Below, one piece after another: positions 12,804-27,354 of a stretch of 64,000 bases of DNA. Positions within the stretch are counted from its first letter, which is position 1. Every line of letters starts with the position of its first letter. The notes under the pieces are model-generated. The model searched no databases. It was not told the DNA's origin and saw nothing but the letters and a program-made list of their open reading frames with translations. Origin of the DNA: Dipetalonema caudispina. Taxonomy: Eukaryota > Nematoda > Chromadorea > Rhabditida > Onchocercidae. The stretch is from contig JABVXV010000034.1 of assembly GCA_013365325.1 (NCBI GenBank), positions 335,842 to 399,841 of the forward strand, written 5' to 3'. A program made the translations under genes and the position numbers.

Positions 12804-15800
12804 ATTTTGGATAAATGGTTGGTTGGCAAGAAGTCATCCGATTCAGCATTATATTCAGAAAAATGGCAACAAGAATTTACATCACGACCAACATGGTGTG
12901 ATGCTGATATGGCATTACAACAGATGAATAAGGTTCATTTTATGACAATAAAAATATTAGAAATAATAATGAACTTAAATTTATATTGAATATGAATTGA
13001 AGAAGTTAATAGAATTGATGATTGGTAGTAATTTAATTTAGTGATAAATTAGAGGTAAATTTAATTTGTTGATTTCAAAAAGATGAAGAGAATATCAAAA
13101 GATATGATGTAATTGCATTTCAAGCATCGATAATTTTAATTCATTTATTAATTTTGATTTGAAATATTGAATATTGTAGACGTTCATTTTTCCATCTTCA
13201 TTGGTAATGATCCATATCTTGTGAAATTATGATACGATTGCATGTTTTGAATGTGAATTATTAGACATTCTAAATTGAAAGATACAAAAATTTTGAGGAT
13301 TTTTGGTAAGAAACAGATACAAAATTTGAAATTATCAAAAGAACCAAAGGTTAATCTTGGCTAAATTAAATGTTAAAACTTAGTAAAGTAGTCAATTTGA
13401 ATTCAAAACAGCTATATTGAAATGAAATATTAAATTGTATAAAATTAAAACTAACTTTTTTTTTTCTTGCAGGGTATAGCAACGGGTAATCGTTTAGCAC
13501 TCTATGTACGTTCTTTTTTCCAATCATTACTTTTCACATTGGGTTCATTTGTACAGAATTGGGCTTGGACCGTTGTCATTGCTGGTTTAAGTATTTATTT
13601 GATCTGTGCCTTAGGACTTCAATATGTGCACATCGAAACTGATTTGATCAAATTATGGGTGTCAGGTAATTTACAGCAAATATTTTTAATTTTTATTTTC
13701 TTTCTCGGAAAATTTTTCAATCTAAGCACTTTAAAATCTCTTATTTGTTATTGAAATAGTCTGTTTCATTATAATTTAGAACTTTTCAAACTAAGTGATA
13801 GATTGTTGAATTAGTTATTTTATATTTAATTGATAGAAAATGAAGTAAAATTTTAGAGGGCGGACGCTTAGACGAAGAATTGCATTTTCTTCAACGCCTG
13901 CAGCAAAATAATCGGTATGGTGTAGTTCGTGAGAAACGTTCAGCCGAGTTTGAAAATTCAAGTTTGTATTATATCCTTTAATTTTAGGCATTCTTCAATG
14001 AAATCCTATTTAAAATCATCCTTTATAATCATTTTCTTTGTTTCTTTCATCATTGGAAATAGCAATAGTCTATAAGTGTGTTATTTTTATTCAGCTCATC
14101 TTTCAACCATTCAAAATCATCAAATGAAATTTTTAATTCTTTCTATTAATAGACTTGTACAATTCCATTCGACTCGACAATGATAATTATAGATATTCAT
14201 GAACCAATTGTTTCCATAAAATCGGCGAATGATAGAGAAGATGAAGGAAACGTAGATACAAGTCTGGAAAATGCATTTGATAGTCGCTTTCAGGTATTAT
14301 CATCTTAACATTTAAAATAAACAATAACTGAGTTTAATTTTGGTTATAAAAGTCTTTATTCCAAGTGAAAAATTATCATTCGGACTTAAAAAATCTTTTA
14401 CCTGTAATTTCGTTGCTTGCTATTTGAAACTAGCTTTTTTAGGTGGTAATACAAACACCAGCAGCGAAAGGATCTAATGCTTTAACCAAAGAATCGTTAC
14501 TTAAACATGTCCAAATTATGGAAGAAATTGCCGATTTTCGGGTGGAAATGTTTGGCGAGTATGTCATTTTATACATTATATAATTAATTTAAAGAACTAA
14601 ATTTAATTTTCAACTTTATCATGCTGCTCTGTCAAATTTTCCTTCAAATTTTCCAAATTTTTTTGTTTTTTCTTGTTATACAAGACGATAGGTAAAATAT
14701 TGAGTAGAGAGACGTATAACAGTTAAAGTTTCACGAAGAATTTTTTTTTTTTTGAGTGAGTTTACTACATTTCTTGTTATCAAAGTTTGTGATTATTTTA
14801 GAAATTGGACACTAGCCGACATATGCTTCAAACCACCCTCACCGAAGTTATCTCATGGACCATTTGCAGGTGTAATGTCCAAATTGCTTGATCGTTTGAT
14901 CCCATGCATTTGGATTACACCTATTGATTGTTTCTGGGAAGGATCGAAACCACTGGGACCATCACCACCGCTCACTTTAGGGTTTGTTTATTTCCCGGAA
15001 AGAAAAAAGGAAATGTAACGTCTGAATTTTCGAATTTATTTTTGAAAATTTTCCGCTATTCAAAATTTGAACCATCCAAAATCTCAGTGTTGCTATCGGA
15101 GTAAGCAAATGATCTGCTTTGTTCTGCTATCCAACTAATTTATTTAATTCCATGTTGTGTAGGCTATGTTACGATGCTAACCACAATGTTTTAATCTCTA
15201 AATGGCCATGGAAATGTTTTAAATTTCCCTTTTAAGGTCTAGTTACTCTCCTAACTTCTTCCAGCAAGTTAATTCTAATTGCTAAAGTATAAATATTAAA
15301 TTTGGAACATTTATAGGCCTGATATACACGCTTTCGTCACTTCCTTACCAAAAGGTAATATAACGTGGAAAAATTTGGATCCGTCAGCAGTGCTGAAAGA
15401 AGTATCAACACTTTTCGATCTTGGAACAATCTTCAATTTCTTTGAAAGAGTAAAATATTTGCGATAATATTGATGAATTTAGCAGTTGAGGAAACGTTTG
15501 GGGTGATCAATTTTATAGAATTTACAAATAGCTCTTTAGTATAATCTAACTATCTTAATTAAACGATGCATGTTTCATTAATCATAAATAAGAGTCACAA
15601 ATAACACTATTATTTACAGGCTGGAATAGGAGCTGCTTACCTGGACCGTTGGTGCATTGATCCATTAGATCCTGAATGTCCATCTTCAGCACCAAACGCT
15701 TTCGATCATTGTCTAGCTTTAAAAAAATTCCAAGCTTGGAATATGGCAATGCCGAAAAGTAAACAGATAGAACTGGAAGCGGAAACGATATCGATATATC

Positions 15801-16049
15801 AGCCAGGATCGCAAGATGCTACATTACAAATTCTTGAAGATATTTTTGGTTAGATTTTCATGAAAATTTATTTATTATATTAAAGATGCATTTTTTGATT
15901 TGTTTTCTTGACGGGGAAATTTTTAGTTAGCAATATATGCACAAAGGATAAAGCATAAAGGAACTAAAAGGAGTGAAATGAACAGTTCATTACGTGAATT
16001 TTTTTTTTTTTCCTCGCTTTATCGATTATTTATAACCTCCAGTCATTAT

Positions 16050-16080
<31 letters not shown>

Positions 16081-19000
16081 GATTACTAATCCGTAGAATT
16101 TTTCTATTTATTAATAGGTTAAATATAAAATTGATGGCTTTTCTTTAATATATAATGTCAACTGTTTTTATCAAACTCATTAGTTTCCTTGGCTTTTTTT
16201 AACTTCAGGTAAAAAAAAGCGTAAACGAGAGGTGATATCCTCAACAATAAAACCAAATGCAAAAAATCATACAGAAGATGAAAGCTCAGATTATTATGCA
16301 TACGAAGATGATGATGATTATAGTACCACTGATAATGCTACAAAAAGTACAGTTATTTCAGTTTGTCAGGTTCATTATATCAAGAGAAACACTCAAGTGA
16401 AGCAAGCATAAGAATTCAAGTAGTTGATATATTCTCCAGTAGATTCTTTACTGAGTTTCTCAGCCATTTGCTAAAAGTATGAAATCCCTCATTTTCAAAA
16501 TTTTCCATGTAGTATATACTACAAGTTAGTGAAATATAATATGAGATTTGCACTACCAAAACGATCTTATTTATTATCAAATGACAGTAAATGTTGGTTA
16601 GGAATGAAATAGTTGAAATTTTTGAAAATGCTATAGAAAGGTGTCATTAGATGTTTAAATAGATAGTAGATGAATATTGGACATCGTGTTTTAAAAACTG
16701 AGGAAGAAGATCTTTCATGATAAGTCAGCACAGTTTCATTGTGTTAGATGATTTAATATTTTATAGGTAAAGAGGAACTTGCTGAAGAGGAACAATGTTT
16801 GCGCTATCGTAAAAGTTTCTTGAAATGGTTGAATAAGAATGAACACCTATGGAACGAATTTCTGACACTGGTTGGTAACTTTATCTGCTGTTTTCTCCCT
16901 GATAACCTTTCAATTCGGATGTTGCATTTCATTACTCTGTTTTTTTGCTACGTCATTATTTCAATACTACTTAGTCTAAATGTCGACGTCTACTTCCAAG
17001 GCTTAATTGCTAATTTGTCACTTTAATATGTGAGAAATGTGATAAAATGTAAGAATGTGATAAAAGATATGATAAAAGGATGTGATGAAATATTTGGTCG
17101 CATTGATTTTGATCAAATAGAAACACTTATGCACTCTATTTTCATGCCTATTTTTGTTTTATCTACAATTGGTGCATTGCTTTTCATTGGTTTCTTTTCT
17201 GCTATTTTAAAGTCGTTTCAGGAAGAGATGCCGGAATATCCAGATTACGGGGAAATAATGACAGGTGGATGTCGAGGATTTGCTCGAAATACAATGGTAT
17301 GGCCGGAGGATCTAATAATTGGTGGTGTCAAGCGACAAAATCATAAGTTGATAAGTGCTGAAGCTTTTCAAAGTATCTTTCTGGTTGCATCTGGCAGTGA
17401 TGTCTTTTCACGTTATAAGGTTTGATTCAATTTCCTTCAGGACATTATTTCACTTTAGATAATGAAATGTTTGTGTAGATAAGTTGACAACACTATATAT
17501 AGAATATGGATTGATTATTTCATGCTTTCATCGTATTTACAGATAAATTTATTCATTAATTACACTATATGGTCAAATGAAATAATTGAACAGAGAGAAT
17601 CAAGCTTGTTAAAGTAATATTTTGTGATTAAATTCGGAAATACGATGAAGACGATGCATTCGTGAAAGTGCTAACTAAATGAATTTTGTTGTGATTTATG
17701 CTGTATATGTTTCAAACGGATTTGTTTACTTGTGCTCATCGCATTATTAGATTCTACTTTAGGTGCGAAAACCGGATTTGAAGCCAAATCTGAATATCGA
17801 TGCTTGGAATCCATACTATGCATCTCAGGTTGTTTCCGCTTGGCAACGAAATTTCACGCAACACATCTATGAACATCGCTGGAATACAGAGGTTGACATT
17901 CATCTTATAGCGATAATGATATGACATTGTACTGAAAGTTTCTCCTACGTATACATAATGGAATAAGCATGGTTTACGTGTTAGTGAATTTGATGAGTTA
18001 CCCTAGATAGAAGATATGTATTATTCCATATTGCTATATATGAAATATAACCATCTATTTTCACGAAGTATATTCATTTTGTGCCGAAATAGCGTGGCGC
18101 AATACTTCAGAAATGATTGTAATTGACTTGCCGAAAATACAACACTCTGGAGGATTTTTTTATTTTGATAATACTATCTGTCTTTTTCGCAATATTTTTT
18201 GCATACTTATTATTCCTGAAATATCACATAACTTATCTAATCATTCTCATTGTTAGTTACAAATCATATAATTGTTTACAAAAAAGGAAATTTTTAGATG
18301 AACCGTCAGATACACCCGCTTTCGTCAACATCTCTAGAGGATATGCTAAAGGAATTTAGTCAGTTCAAGTTTTTGATTATCTTCATGGGATATTTTTTAA
18401 TGGTTTGCTTTTTTTGTTCCTACAAGTTTGGAAATTGTACTTCTTAAGAAACAGATTAATAAAAAACTCTTCCTATTAAACTCTGACAGAGAAGATTGCA
18501 CTGCAAATTTTAGATTCATGGTGAAAATTCTAGATGTCCGTCACATATTTTTCAGGCATTAAAATGCAAATACTTTTGTCATAACTGGATCTTTTAAGAT
18601 AGAAATCTCTTAAGAAAAAAAACTGAATCTTTTAACAACAAAATAAAATTAAGCAACCACTCCTAGCGAGAGTTTTACGATAATACATTTTAGAAGTAGG
18701 AGAAGTATTCATTATAATATGCTGTTATACCACTTTCGAACCTTAATTTTCTAATGACATACTATCATAAACGATGAGGAAATACATTACTTCACTTAGA
18801 ATTTCCATTTACTAATCTTTGATAGGTTTGAAACAGTTTTATGTGCTAAACTCTTTTTGCATGCTATAATACTTGTTTCAAGAAACTGGGATCTTTTTGA
18901 AGACCCAAGCCAAAGATCTAGGTAGTTAACAAACCAGTCATCTTTGATGGGTCATATGATACTTTAACTGCTCATGTTTCAGATCGAAATTTCTCTGTTC

Positions 19001-22000
19001 TTAACTAGTTCCAGATTTCTATATATTCTACCATAGCTGTTTTCTAGCCGCGCCACTGCATTCGCTTAATTTAAATCTGAATTGCAGTTTGTTTATGCGG
19101 GATGGTCACAATTAAACTGGGATGGTTGGTGGTTTGCAGTAAATTCATCAGTTGGTCTCAGTATCCTTGGCGTTTTCCTGGTTACTTATGCGAGCATTTC
19201 CGGTCTTGGAATATCTTCATATATGGGTATTCATTTTAATGCAGCTACAACACAGGTATTATTTTCATTTATAATTTTTTTCCCTTCTTTGCCTATTTAC
19301 AAATTAAAGAACAATCCTGACAATAGTTGGTTGCTTGTTGTCTTTTGACCCGCTGTTCGGTAGTTTCGCCTTTCAAAGTGAATAATAGGTATTTGCAGAA
19401 GTACAAAATTTTAATTTCTGATTTTTCTATTTCTCCTCAAAACTTTTAGATCTTGTTGTGAAAGATAAGTTTTCGTGATAATGTTTCATATATAGCAGAT
19501 TGCATGCCAGTTTCATTAATTTCCTGGTTTAATCTTTAAAGTATTTTTTCAACTGCAACAGTAAATTAATTAAACTCTCTTCTTTTCAATTTGCGTTAAT
19601 CTCGAGTAATTTCAAGTGAATTTAGATTGTACCTTTTTTGACGCTAGGATTGGGTGTTGATGATATGTTTTTGTTGCTTCATAACTACAGGGACGTGCAT
19701 CATACTGTTAAAAATAACGAAATTGGTACATCATTGAATACTTTGTATTGTGTTCATTTTGCAGAATAATTCCTTGAATTCATCTAATTTTTTTAAATTA
19801 AATCCAAAGAATCTTATTTTTAGCATGATTTGATTAATATTATTCCAGGTATATTAATGAAGGAAACCGGTATGAGTGTTGTTATTACGTCAATAAATAA
19901 TATTATTGCATTTATGGCTGGCACACTTCTTCCTATTCCAGCCTTAAAGTCATTTTGTTCACAGGTAAGTCTTTTTTCTCCAGACCAACTATTTATTACT
20001 TTTAAGATCAGTTGTTTATTTTACTCAAATATTTCTTTTAAGATAAGTTTCTTTCCGTAACTGGTTTTTTAATTTTGTATGATACATTTTAGATGATCCC
20101 TAGGCACTTTGATTTTCGGAATTTTACCAGCTTGATAACTTTGTCATGCAGACATCCTTCGATTTTGTCTCATGTCTAAGATTCTTCTGGAAACTTTCAT
20201 GCAAACGAGGAGATGTTAATAATTAGCAAGGCTTTATTTGTATGACTTATGATAGCAACTAACTGAGGAAGGCGGAGGAATTACAGCAAAATTTATTTGA
20301 AGAGACCAAGAACAAACTAGATTAGATATGACTGCCGTTCTAGATCTTTTTTTTTGACATCAGTTCAGATTCTTTTTTAAAAGAATATAGTTTTGTCAAT
20401 TTGAGCAGTATATTTCCATCATAAGCGGGAATTATACGAAGGAAACATTGATACAAGTATATTCCAACGATTGATTAGTTATAAAACTAGGGCTGATTTC
20501 AAAATATTGTTAAAGCTTCAAAAAACAAGGAAAGAAGAAATAAAGTTTCTTTTTTTTCAATTGCAGACAGCGATTTTATTGACATTCAATATGATCGCTA
20601 TTATGATAATCTATCCGGCAATGATTGCACTTGATTTACGACGACGTCGTGCTAACAGACGAGATTTGGGTTGTTGCCTGGGAAGTTCTGTGGATGCGAA
20701 AAAGGTTTCTGTATTATTTTTAAGAGAAAAGAATAAAGTTCAATTTAATGAAGGACTGCTTTAAGTAGTGATTTTTTTAACTTATATAATCGGACTTATA
20801 TATTTGAACTAACGAATTTTTTGAATAAATATTGAGCAATTTCATTCTGATAGTAAAAATATTGAAAAGGATTTTTGTTTTTCTAGCTTCGAGTGGAATC
20901 CTTAGAATTAAATATGGGAAAACGAGTCGTAGGAAGTTTACCGACAGCTGGTCACATCTATCCTGGTCCACCACCTTCTTTGTTGCTAAAGAATGATGAT
21001 GACAAGGAGAAGAAATGGTATACGTTAAGCGGATTTTTGCAGTATTATTACATCCCTTTCTTGACAATACCGCTCACAAAGGTTAGTATTGATCAGCATC
21101 ATGAATGATTGAAGAACTTCGTCATTTAAGATTTAAGATTTGAATACCAGTAAGAATTTAAACAATGATAAATTAATTTAACTTTTAGATGATGGTAATC
21201 GTGACATGCACATCAATGTTATTAATTAGCTGTCTTGGTCTTTATCAATCAAGCCTTGGGTTGGAATTATCTGATGTTCTTCCGGAAGGAACAGCTCCAG
21301 CTGCATTTTTGAGAGCACGAGAAAAATATTTTAGTTTTTATCCTATGTTCGCTGTTTTGAAAGGCAATGGAATCAATTTTGCGGAACAGCAAGAACAAAT
21401 CGAACAGTATCGCTTAGACATCGGTGAAACATAGTTGAGATTATTAGTTTTTGCGAATTCAAGAAAAAAGGTTAAGAACGATAGGTCTCATTCCTTTTTA
21501 TTCCCAGTTTTCCATGAACTCTCTTATTTACATATTGTTTCTATGCAGTCAACTATATTTCGTATGCATTATCTGTGCTGTTGTTGTAGCAAAATCAAGT
21601 TATGTGATCAAAGTGAATGGTCGTCCGAGTGAAGAGTATTGGTTGTCACTGATGCGAACTTGGTTGAGTTCAATTCAAAAGCACTTGGATGTTGCTATCA
21701 AAAAAGGTCAAATAAATCCAGTTACTGGTGAAATGAAGGCTGATATTAAGATCACTGATGAAGCGAAGATTGCAAGACGCCTTGTTTGTTCATATGGAAA
21801 TATTTATAATTGCACAGGAAGAGTAAGTATTTATGAAACGTTTACTGTTTTATTTTAAATTTATATTGGCTCTGAGTGAATACATTTGTCATTTCTGTAC
21901 CGAATCCTGGAATTTTGATTTAATAACCTTTACTGTTTTGAGAAGTGCTCAATCAATATTGGTTATTTTTTGCCATAGAAAGAACTACTGTACTGCAGAA

Positions 22001-23726
22001 AGCTATTTATTAATATCGATTAAAGTGATTTATTTCTAGATTAGCAACATAAAATTAGTAAATGATGCTGGTGTGATCAATGCCGACGGTTTTTACAATT
22101 ATTTGACTGCATGGTACAATGCTGATAACATGATGTATTACGTTTCACAAGCTTCATTTTATCCGGTGCCTCCTTCGTGGACATTCACCGCGGTTAATTT
22201 TACTAAATTTGATCCACTTATATAAAATCGGATTTTGGATCTAGCAGTTAATGATATGTGTGATGTTTCCAGCATGAAAAAGTTGTTCCTCCAGCATTAC
22301 CACCAGCCTACAGTCAAATACCATTCTATCTTACCGATTTGATTGATACTCCTGTGATTGTGAAGATGATACGAGTAAGACTTTTTGGATTTTCCTTTTC
22401 ACTTTGCATGAAGAATTTTGCAGAATAATGGAGGAATTTCTTAGGCTTATATGAACTGATTAAATTTCAGAACCGATTAAATATTTCCTTAATTAGTTAT
22501 CGACTTTGTTTATTTATGCAAACTTTCATGGTAGTTCGCGCCCTTTGTATTTGGAAAATTTAATATAGATTGCGTTCCAAGATATTTTCATTCTAGTAAT
22601 AACTGCAGTTAAAAACCGTAAACTATCAAATAAACTAATGCTTAACACTAAAGTCAGCATTATTCAAAATCAGCAAAAGGCTTAAGACTAATCGATTGTT
22701 TTTGCAGGAAATTCGAAGCATTTGTGATCGATACACAGAACTAGGTTTGCCAAATTTTCCAAGCGGTATCGCATTCATATTCTGGGAACAATATCTCAGT
22801 TTGAGGTCGTTTTTTAAATACTAGTGAAAATCTAGTCAAAAATTACTGGTTACCAGCTTTATAAGTTTTTCAGGGGCAATAGAGATAAAAGTAAAAAAAA
22901 GAAGACAGTGATGATAGTTCCTTTGATTATTTTAATGATTTGTGGTGAAAAAAAGTACGGAATCCTTTTTCCAAGGGCTTTTATTTTCGGTGAAAAAGAT
23001 GTGGAATGGGTGAAGAGTTTTAAGATTTAGTGAAGGTGACATGATTTCTTGATTTCTAGTTTCGGATTTGACATTTTTTCAGATGGAATCTGCTTGTTGC
23101 CATTTGTGTGATTACCAGTGCAGTATTTGTTGTCATATCAGTACTAATTTTTAATCCATGGGCGGCTACGATGGTGACGATTGTGGTCATTTCGATGACT
23201 ATCGAATTGGCAGGTTTCATGGGTGCCACTGGTGTTAAGCTTAATCCGGTTAGCGCGGTTACACTGGTTGCTGCAGTTGGAATCGGTGTGTTTCGTTTAG
23301 ATCCTTTTTATTTGAAAAGAATGTAATAATTAAGAGAATAGTTCTGCTTTGAAATTTGGTCATGTCATTATAACATATTCGTGGCTGAATTCCAACTGAT
23401 AAATGATTCATTGCGAGAATTTTTCAAGTTTTTGCTATAATAATAACATGGTCTTTTTTCGATGCCTCTTTGCTAACTAACCTTCTTTGGGTGTGAACTA
23501 AAAAGTTTTATGCTGATGATAGTTTTGATTCTTTTGATTATTTAAAATGTGTTTTTTTTCTTTTCATAACTTATTTGCAAACGTTTCTTTTAGGTGTGGA
23601 ATTTACGGTACATGTTGTACTGGTGTACCTAACATCGCTAGGCAGCAAAGATGAACGAATGGCAGCTTGTTTGAATCATATGTTTATTCCTGTGATACAT
23701 GGCGGATTATCAACTCTTCTAGGCTT

Positions 23727-23761
<35 letters not shown>

Positions 23762-26028
23762 TTTTTTAAGTTATTTTAGGCATTTGTTTCGTTATTTTTA
23801 ACTAATTTTGCAAGTTTTTTCTTGCAGTTTGCATGATATTTGTAAAGAAACTGCTGGTGACATCCTATGATATAAATAATCCAAACATATGCGTTTATAG
23901 TCTGTTTGAAAAGATGGAAATGATTTTTGAGAATTTGGAGTGGAATTAAAACGCGAATTCATTTTCCAATTTCAGGTATAATAATGTTAGCGTTTTCGGA
24001 ATTTGAATTTATTGTGAAATATTTCTTCATCGTGCTATCGGCACTCATTTTAATTGGTCTCATTAATGGACTTGTACTTCTTCCAGTACTCTTATCACTA
24101 ATTGGACCACCTTGTGAAGTAAGCTTTTCGAAGAATTGTTGTAAGTTATCCATAGAAATGAAATTGTGTATTAGTGTTGAGTTTTTCTTCTAGATGTTAT
24201 AAAAAAGTTTCTTAAATTCAACTTATAAACGTTATGCTTTATTTTTATATTCTCCATCCGACGTTTAAGTCTTCACCAAAACCACTGCAAATTCTTCTAT
24301 TCACTATTTTATTTTAACTGAAACTTGAACCTGAAACTTTCTTAGATTCATTTGTTCGATGAAAAAACTTATTTACCAGTGCCAGCCTCACTCTGTAAAC
24401 AGCAAAATCGTGGTTCAAGCGACAAACAAACTGATGATCTAGTGAAGAGACGGGTTGGTGGTGCATTTGTTGAGATGCAGGTATATGGATGAACTAAAAT
24501 TTAAATAACATAAATACATGTCGATAAAAATTTATCCCTCAATTATCGATCGTTTAAATAAGATTGAATATGTTTCACGAGTAGAACAATAAATGAGATG
24601 AAATCATTGCAATGATTCATAAAGTTTCAGAATTTCGGATCCAAAACATTTGGTGGATCATGCAGAAATGGTAGTGATGCATTAATTTACCTTTCGCCAC
24701 TTCTTATTGACAGAAAAATTTGAACAACAAATGACAATTTTTTTTAAAACTCGTTTGACAGTGAGTTCTCAAATGAGGAATTTTGAGATGAAGAGTAGAA
24801 CTTTGGATAGTTGAACTGTAATGGTTAGTTTTTCACAGGTAAACAGATGTGAGGAAACAGACGCCGAGAATAATTTCCATCACAATTCGCTATCATCGAT
24901 TACGGAGGACATTTTACATGTTGGTTTTTTTCTCACTTTTCTATAATTTATAATTTTAGATATGGTTATTCAGAAAGATTTTTTGTATTTTCTGAATTTT
25001 AATTTTGGAAAAAGTCAAATTTTCATAATTTACCATAAGTTTCTTGAAGCAAGAAGCTGAGAAAGTTAAATTGATTGCTCATAGACGTTTTAATATATTT
25101 TGGTTTATATTTAACATCTCATAAAGATAAAATTACTTCCTATCTTTTATATATATATATATGACTTTGGTTCGTTAGCAAAACTAACATTTATATAAGT
25201 TAGACTCAGCTTTTTTCTGTTTCTTAGAAAAAATTGCTGCTCCTCTTGCCTTTTCTCAGGAAACAGAAGCAGCCGTGAAATTTAAAACTTCTCGATAAAA
25301 AACTGCCTTTGAGCCATTGCTTAAAAGTACAAAGCAAGGTAAACTATATTTTCAGAATAATCGTTTCTACTGGAATTCTTCATCGTCAGCTAACAAAAAC
25401 TCAGCAAGAGTAAATGTTCCCACTTCTACATTACCAATTAGTCAAGGTCATGAAGTTAATGCTAAAAATGCTTCTGCTAAAATTCCGATTAGTATGCTTG
25501 GACCGCAACATTCAACTTCACCACTGCTTTCATCTGATGCTACCTCTGGCAGTAGTACTGTGAAGCGAAATAACGATGGCAACAGTAAGCTATTCAAATT
25601 CTCGTCAAATGCGCTTAGGTTTTAAAATTTTTGAAATTTGAAACTTTTCAAAGTTCGAAGTGGAAGATAATTTGAATTGCTTGATCAATATTGAAATTAG
25701 TTGTTATCTTTTGTGATATTAAAGATGAAGACAGAGAAAGACTTGTTAAAGGAAGCCTTTTTTCCTCTTGTACAGTACCTTTTTTACGAATTTTTTCTTT
25801 TTTTTTTTTTTTTTTTTTTTGTTGAATGTTTTAGTTTTCATCAATTACTGAAGTTTCTTCTTTTCTTCGCTGCTCAATTGGTTTTTCTGGTGTAAAGTAT
25901 AAAATTAGGCATTCTTCTAACTTTTATTTTCTTAAATTTGATTTCTTGATTGATCTATCCTGACATGTCAAGTATCGTCTACAGGTTACTCAGATGTTGC
26001 TGAAAGTGCCATAACATTCTTGAGTTAA
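12804..26028 (+). CDS. ptc: Patched-family receptor (PTC-1/PTC-3 type), 5' exon missing
   Basis: Twelve-pass Patched receptor/sterol transporter with an RND fold. Thirty exons join in phase to 4350 nt (1449 codons): 12804-12932, 13473-13665, 13857-13961, 14193-14293, 14443-14558, 14802-14981, 15317-15449, 15620-15848, 16209-16346, 16767-16870, 17222-17419, 17763-17891, 18310-18402, 19088-19255, 19626-19725, 19849-19964, 20567-20704, 20887-21081, 21189-21423, 21590-21822, 22040-22192, 22273-22374, 22708-22805, 23083-23285, 23594-23722, 23976-24118, 24346-24480, 24839-24919, 25356-25584, 25985-26028. Landmarks shared with vertebrate PTCH1 are [17 protein letters not shown], the sterol-sensing segment ending FNAATTQ, GLGVDD in TM4, [12 protein letters not shown] and GIGVEFTVH in TM10. 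The first codon is not Met, so an upstream exon is missing. ECL1 holds basic motifs absent from PTCH1, and exon 25 ends at a GC donor. AATAAA lies at 26227. I recall C. elegans ptc-1 and a hedgehog-related gene, qua-1, both near mid-chromosome II, which weakly favours ptc-1 over ptc-3. Confidence 0.95.
23728..23760. repeat. Poly-T tract, 33 bases
   Basis: An uninterrupted run of 33 T, starting five bases into Patched intron 25, directly after its GC donor. A run this long is prone to length errors. Confidence 0.95.
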
Positions 26029-27354
26029 TTTGTTTTAATTTAAAATCGAGTTTATGATTAAGGTCTTTTTATTCAAAAAAAAAAGAAATATTTCAACAAT
26101 ATATATTAGCGCTACAAGACATTGATAAAATCTTATTGCCGTTGCTGACCTCAGTATGACGCTAACAAAAACCTGAAAGAAGCTAACGTGGAATATCTTC
26201 GTTTATTATGTATGAAAAGAATACCAAATAAAAAAATTTAAAAAATGTTAAAATGGTAAGAGATCAACGGGTTTTTTTAAAAAGAAAACATTTCTGAAAT
26301 ATGGCAGAGACGGGGGATTGTCTTTTTTTTGAAAGGTAAAAAATTTTTTTTACTCATTTAAAACTACTGATACCATATCTTACTCCTTTGTATTGCGGCC
26401 TTTTTCACTTTACTCTATATTGTGGTTCTTGTGCGCTTTCATTTTTTCTCACTTAATTTTCAAGTTTTTTCACTTCTATTTTTTGAAGTTAGCAATTTTT
26501 TGAAGTTTGACAACATTGATTTCTTCGCTGCACAGCCTTCTTAGTTAGCTTCACAAGTTTTTGTCAAAATTTTGCATGAATGAATGACTATTTTTTGTAA
26601 AATAGCCATTAATTATTAAAAATGATCACTTATATTTTTATTATCCCTCAGAAATTAGTTTGCAAACGTGTTTGGTGCCTTGACAGTTCTCCGGAAAAAC
26701 GATGAATGAATACGGTGAAATGATATTTTTAATTTGTTTTAATTGTAAATAATTGAGATAGCAATCGATCGGTTTCATAAAAATTTGTTGTACACTGTAT
26801 AAAAAAAAAAAATATATTGCTTGATTTGTTCGTATGCAAAGTACGACGACGTATTGGAATTATTCAAATTATTTGCATTGGTTTACTTTTTTTTTTTTAA
26901 TTTTATATTTTGTTGAATTATTCTTCTAAAAATATTCATTGTTCTTTCTTTTTTTTTTTCTCTTTTTAAAATTTTTAAAAAAGTTGAAAGTGTTTTTTTT
27001 TTGCAAAGAAACTTCGTCGTCCTACTCTTTTGTTTCTTGACCTATTTTAAAATAATAAAATGTTTGTTGCTTCTTCTTCCTTTTCTTCTTCTTCTTCCTT
27101 CTTTTTTTTTTTTTTTTTTCTTTTTCATTGTTTGTTTAATATTCATGATTGTACTGCGATAAATATTTCAAATCTTGTACATATTTTTTTGCAGGCAAAT
27201 GTAGTTTTGTTATTTTGTTCTACCAAGTAAAGAATTTTCCGAATTTATTTCTTTACATTCAATTACATTATTTTACACCAAATTAAGTTCATTTTAATTA
27301 CATTTATGTATAATATTATAACAAAAAAAAAAAAAAAATGAACGACTACAGCAA
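26029..27354. other. Convergent 3' intergenic region
   Basis: This lies between the stops of Patched (plus) and tetraspanin (minus). It holds an AATAAA for Patched at 26227 and, on the minus strand, an AATAAA at 27244-27249 about 106 nt past the tetraspanin stop. It also has several poly-T runs and a CTT-rich stretch near 27070. No coding sequence is seen. Confidence 0.6.

Noticed and set aside
16871..17221. Hydrophobic ORFs inside a Patched intron
   Set aside because: Homology and phase join 16870 to 17222 exactly. The plus-strand extension meets a stop, so this is intron sequence.
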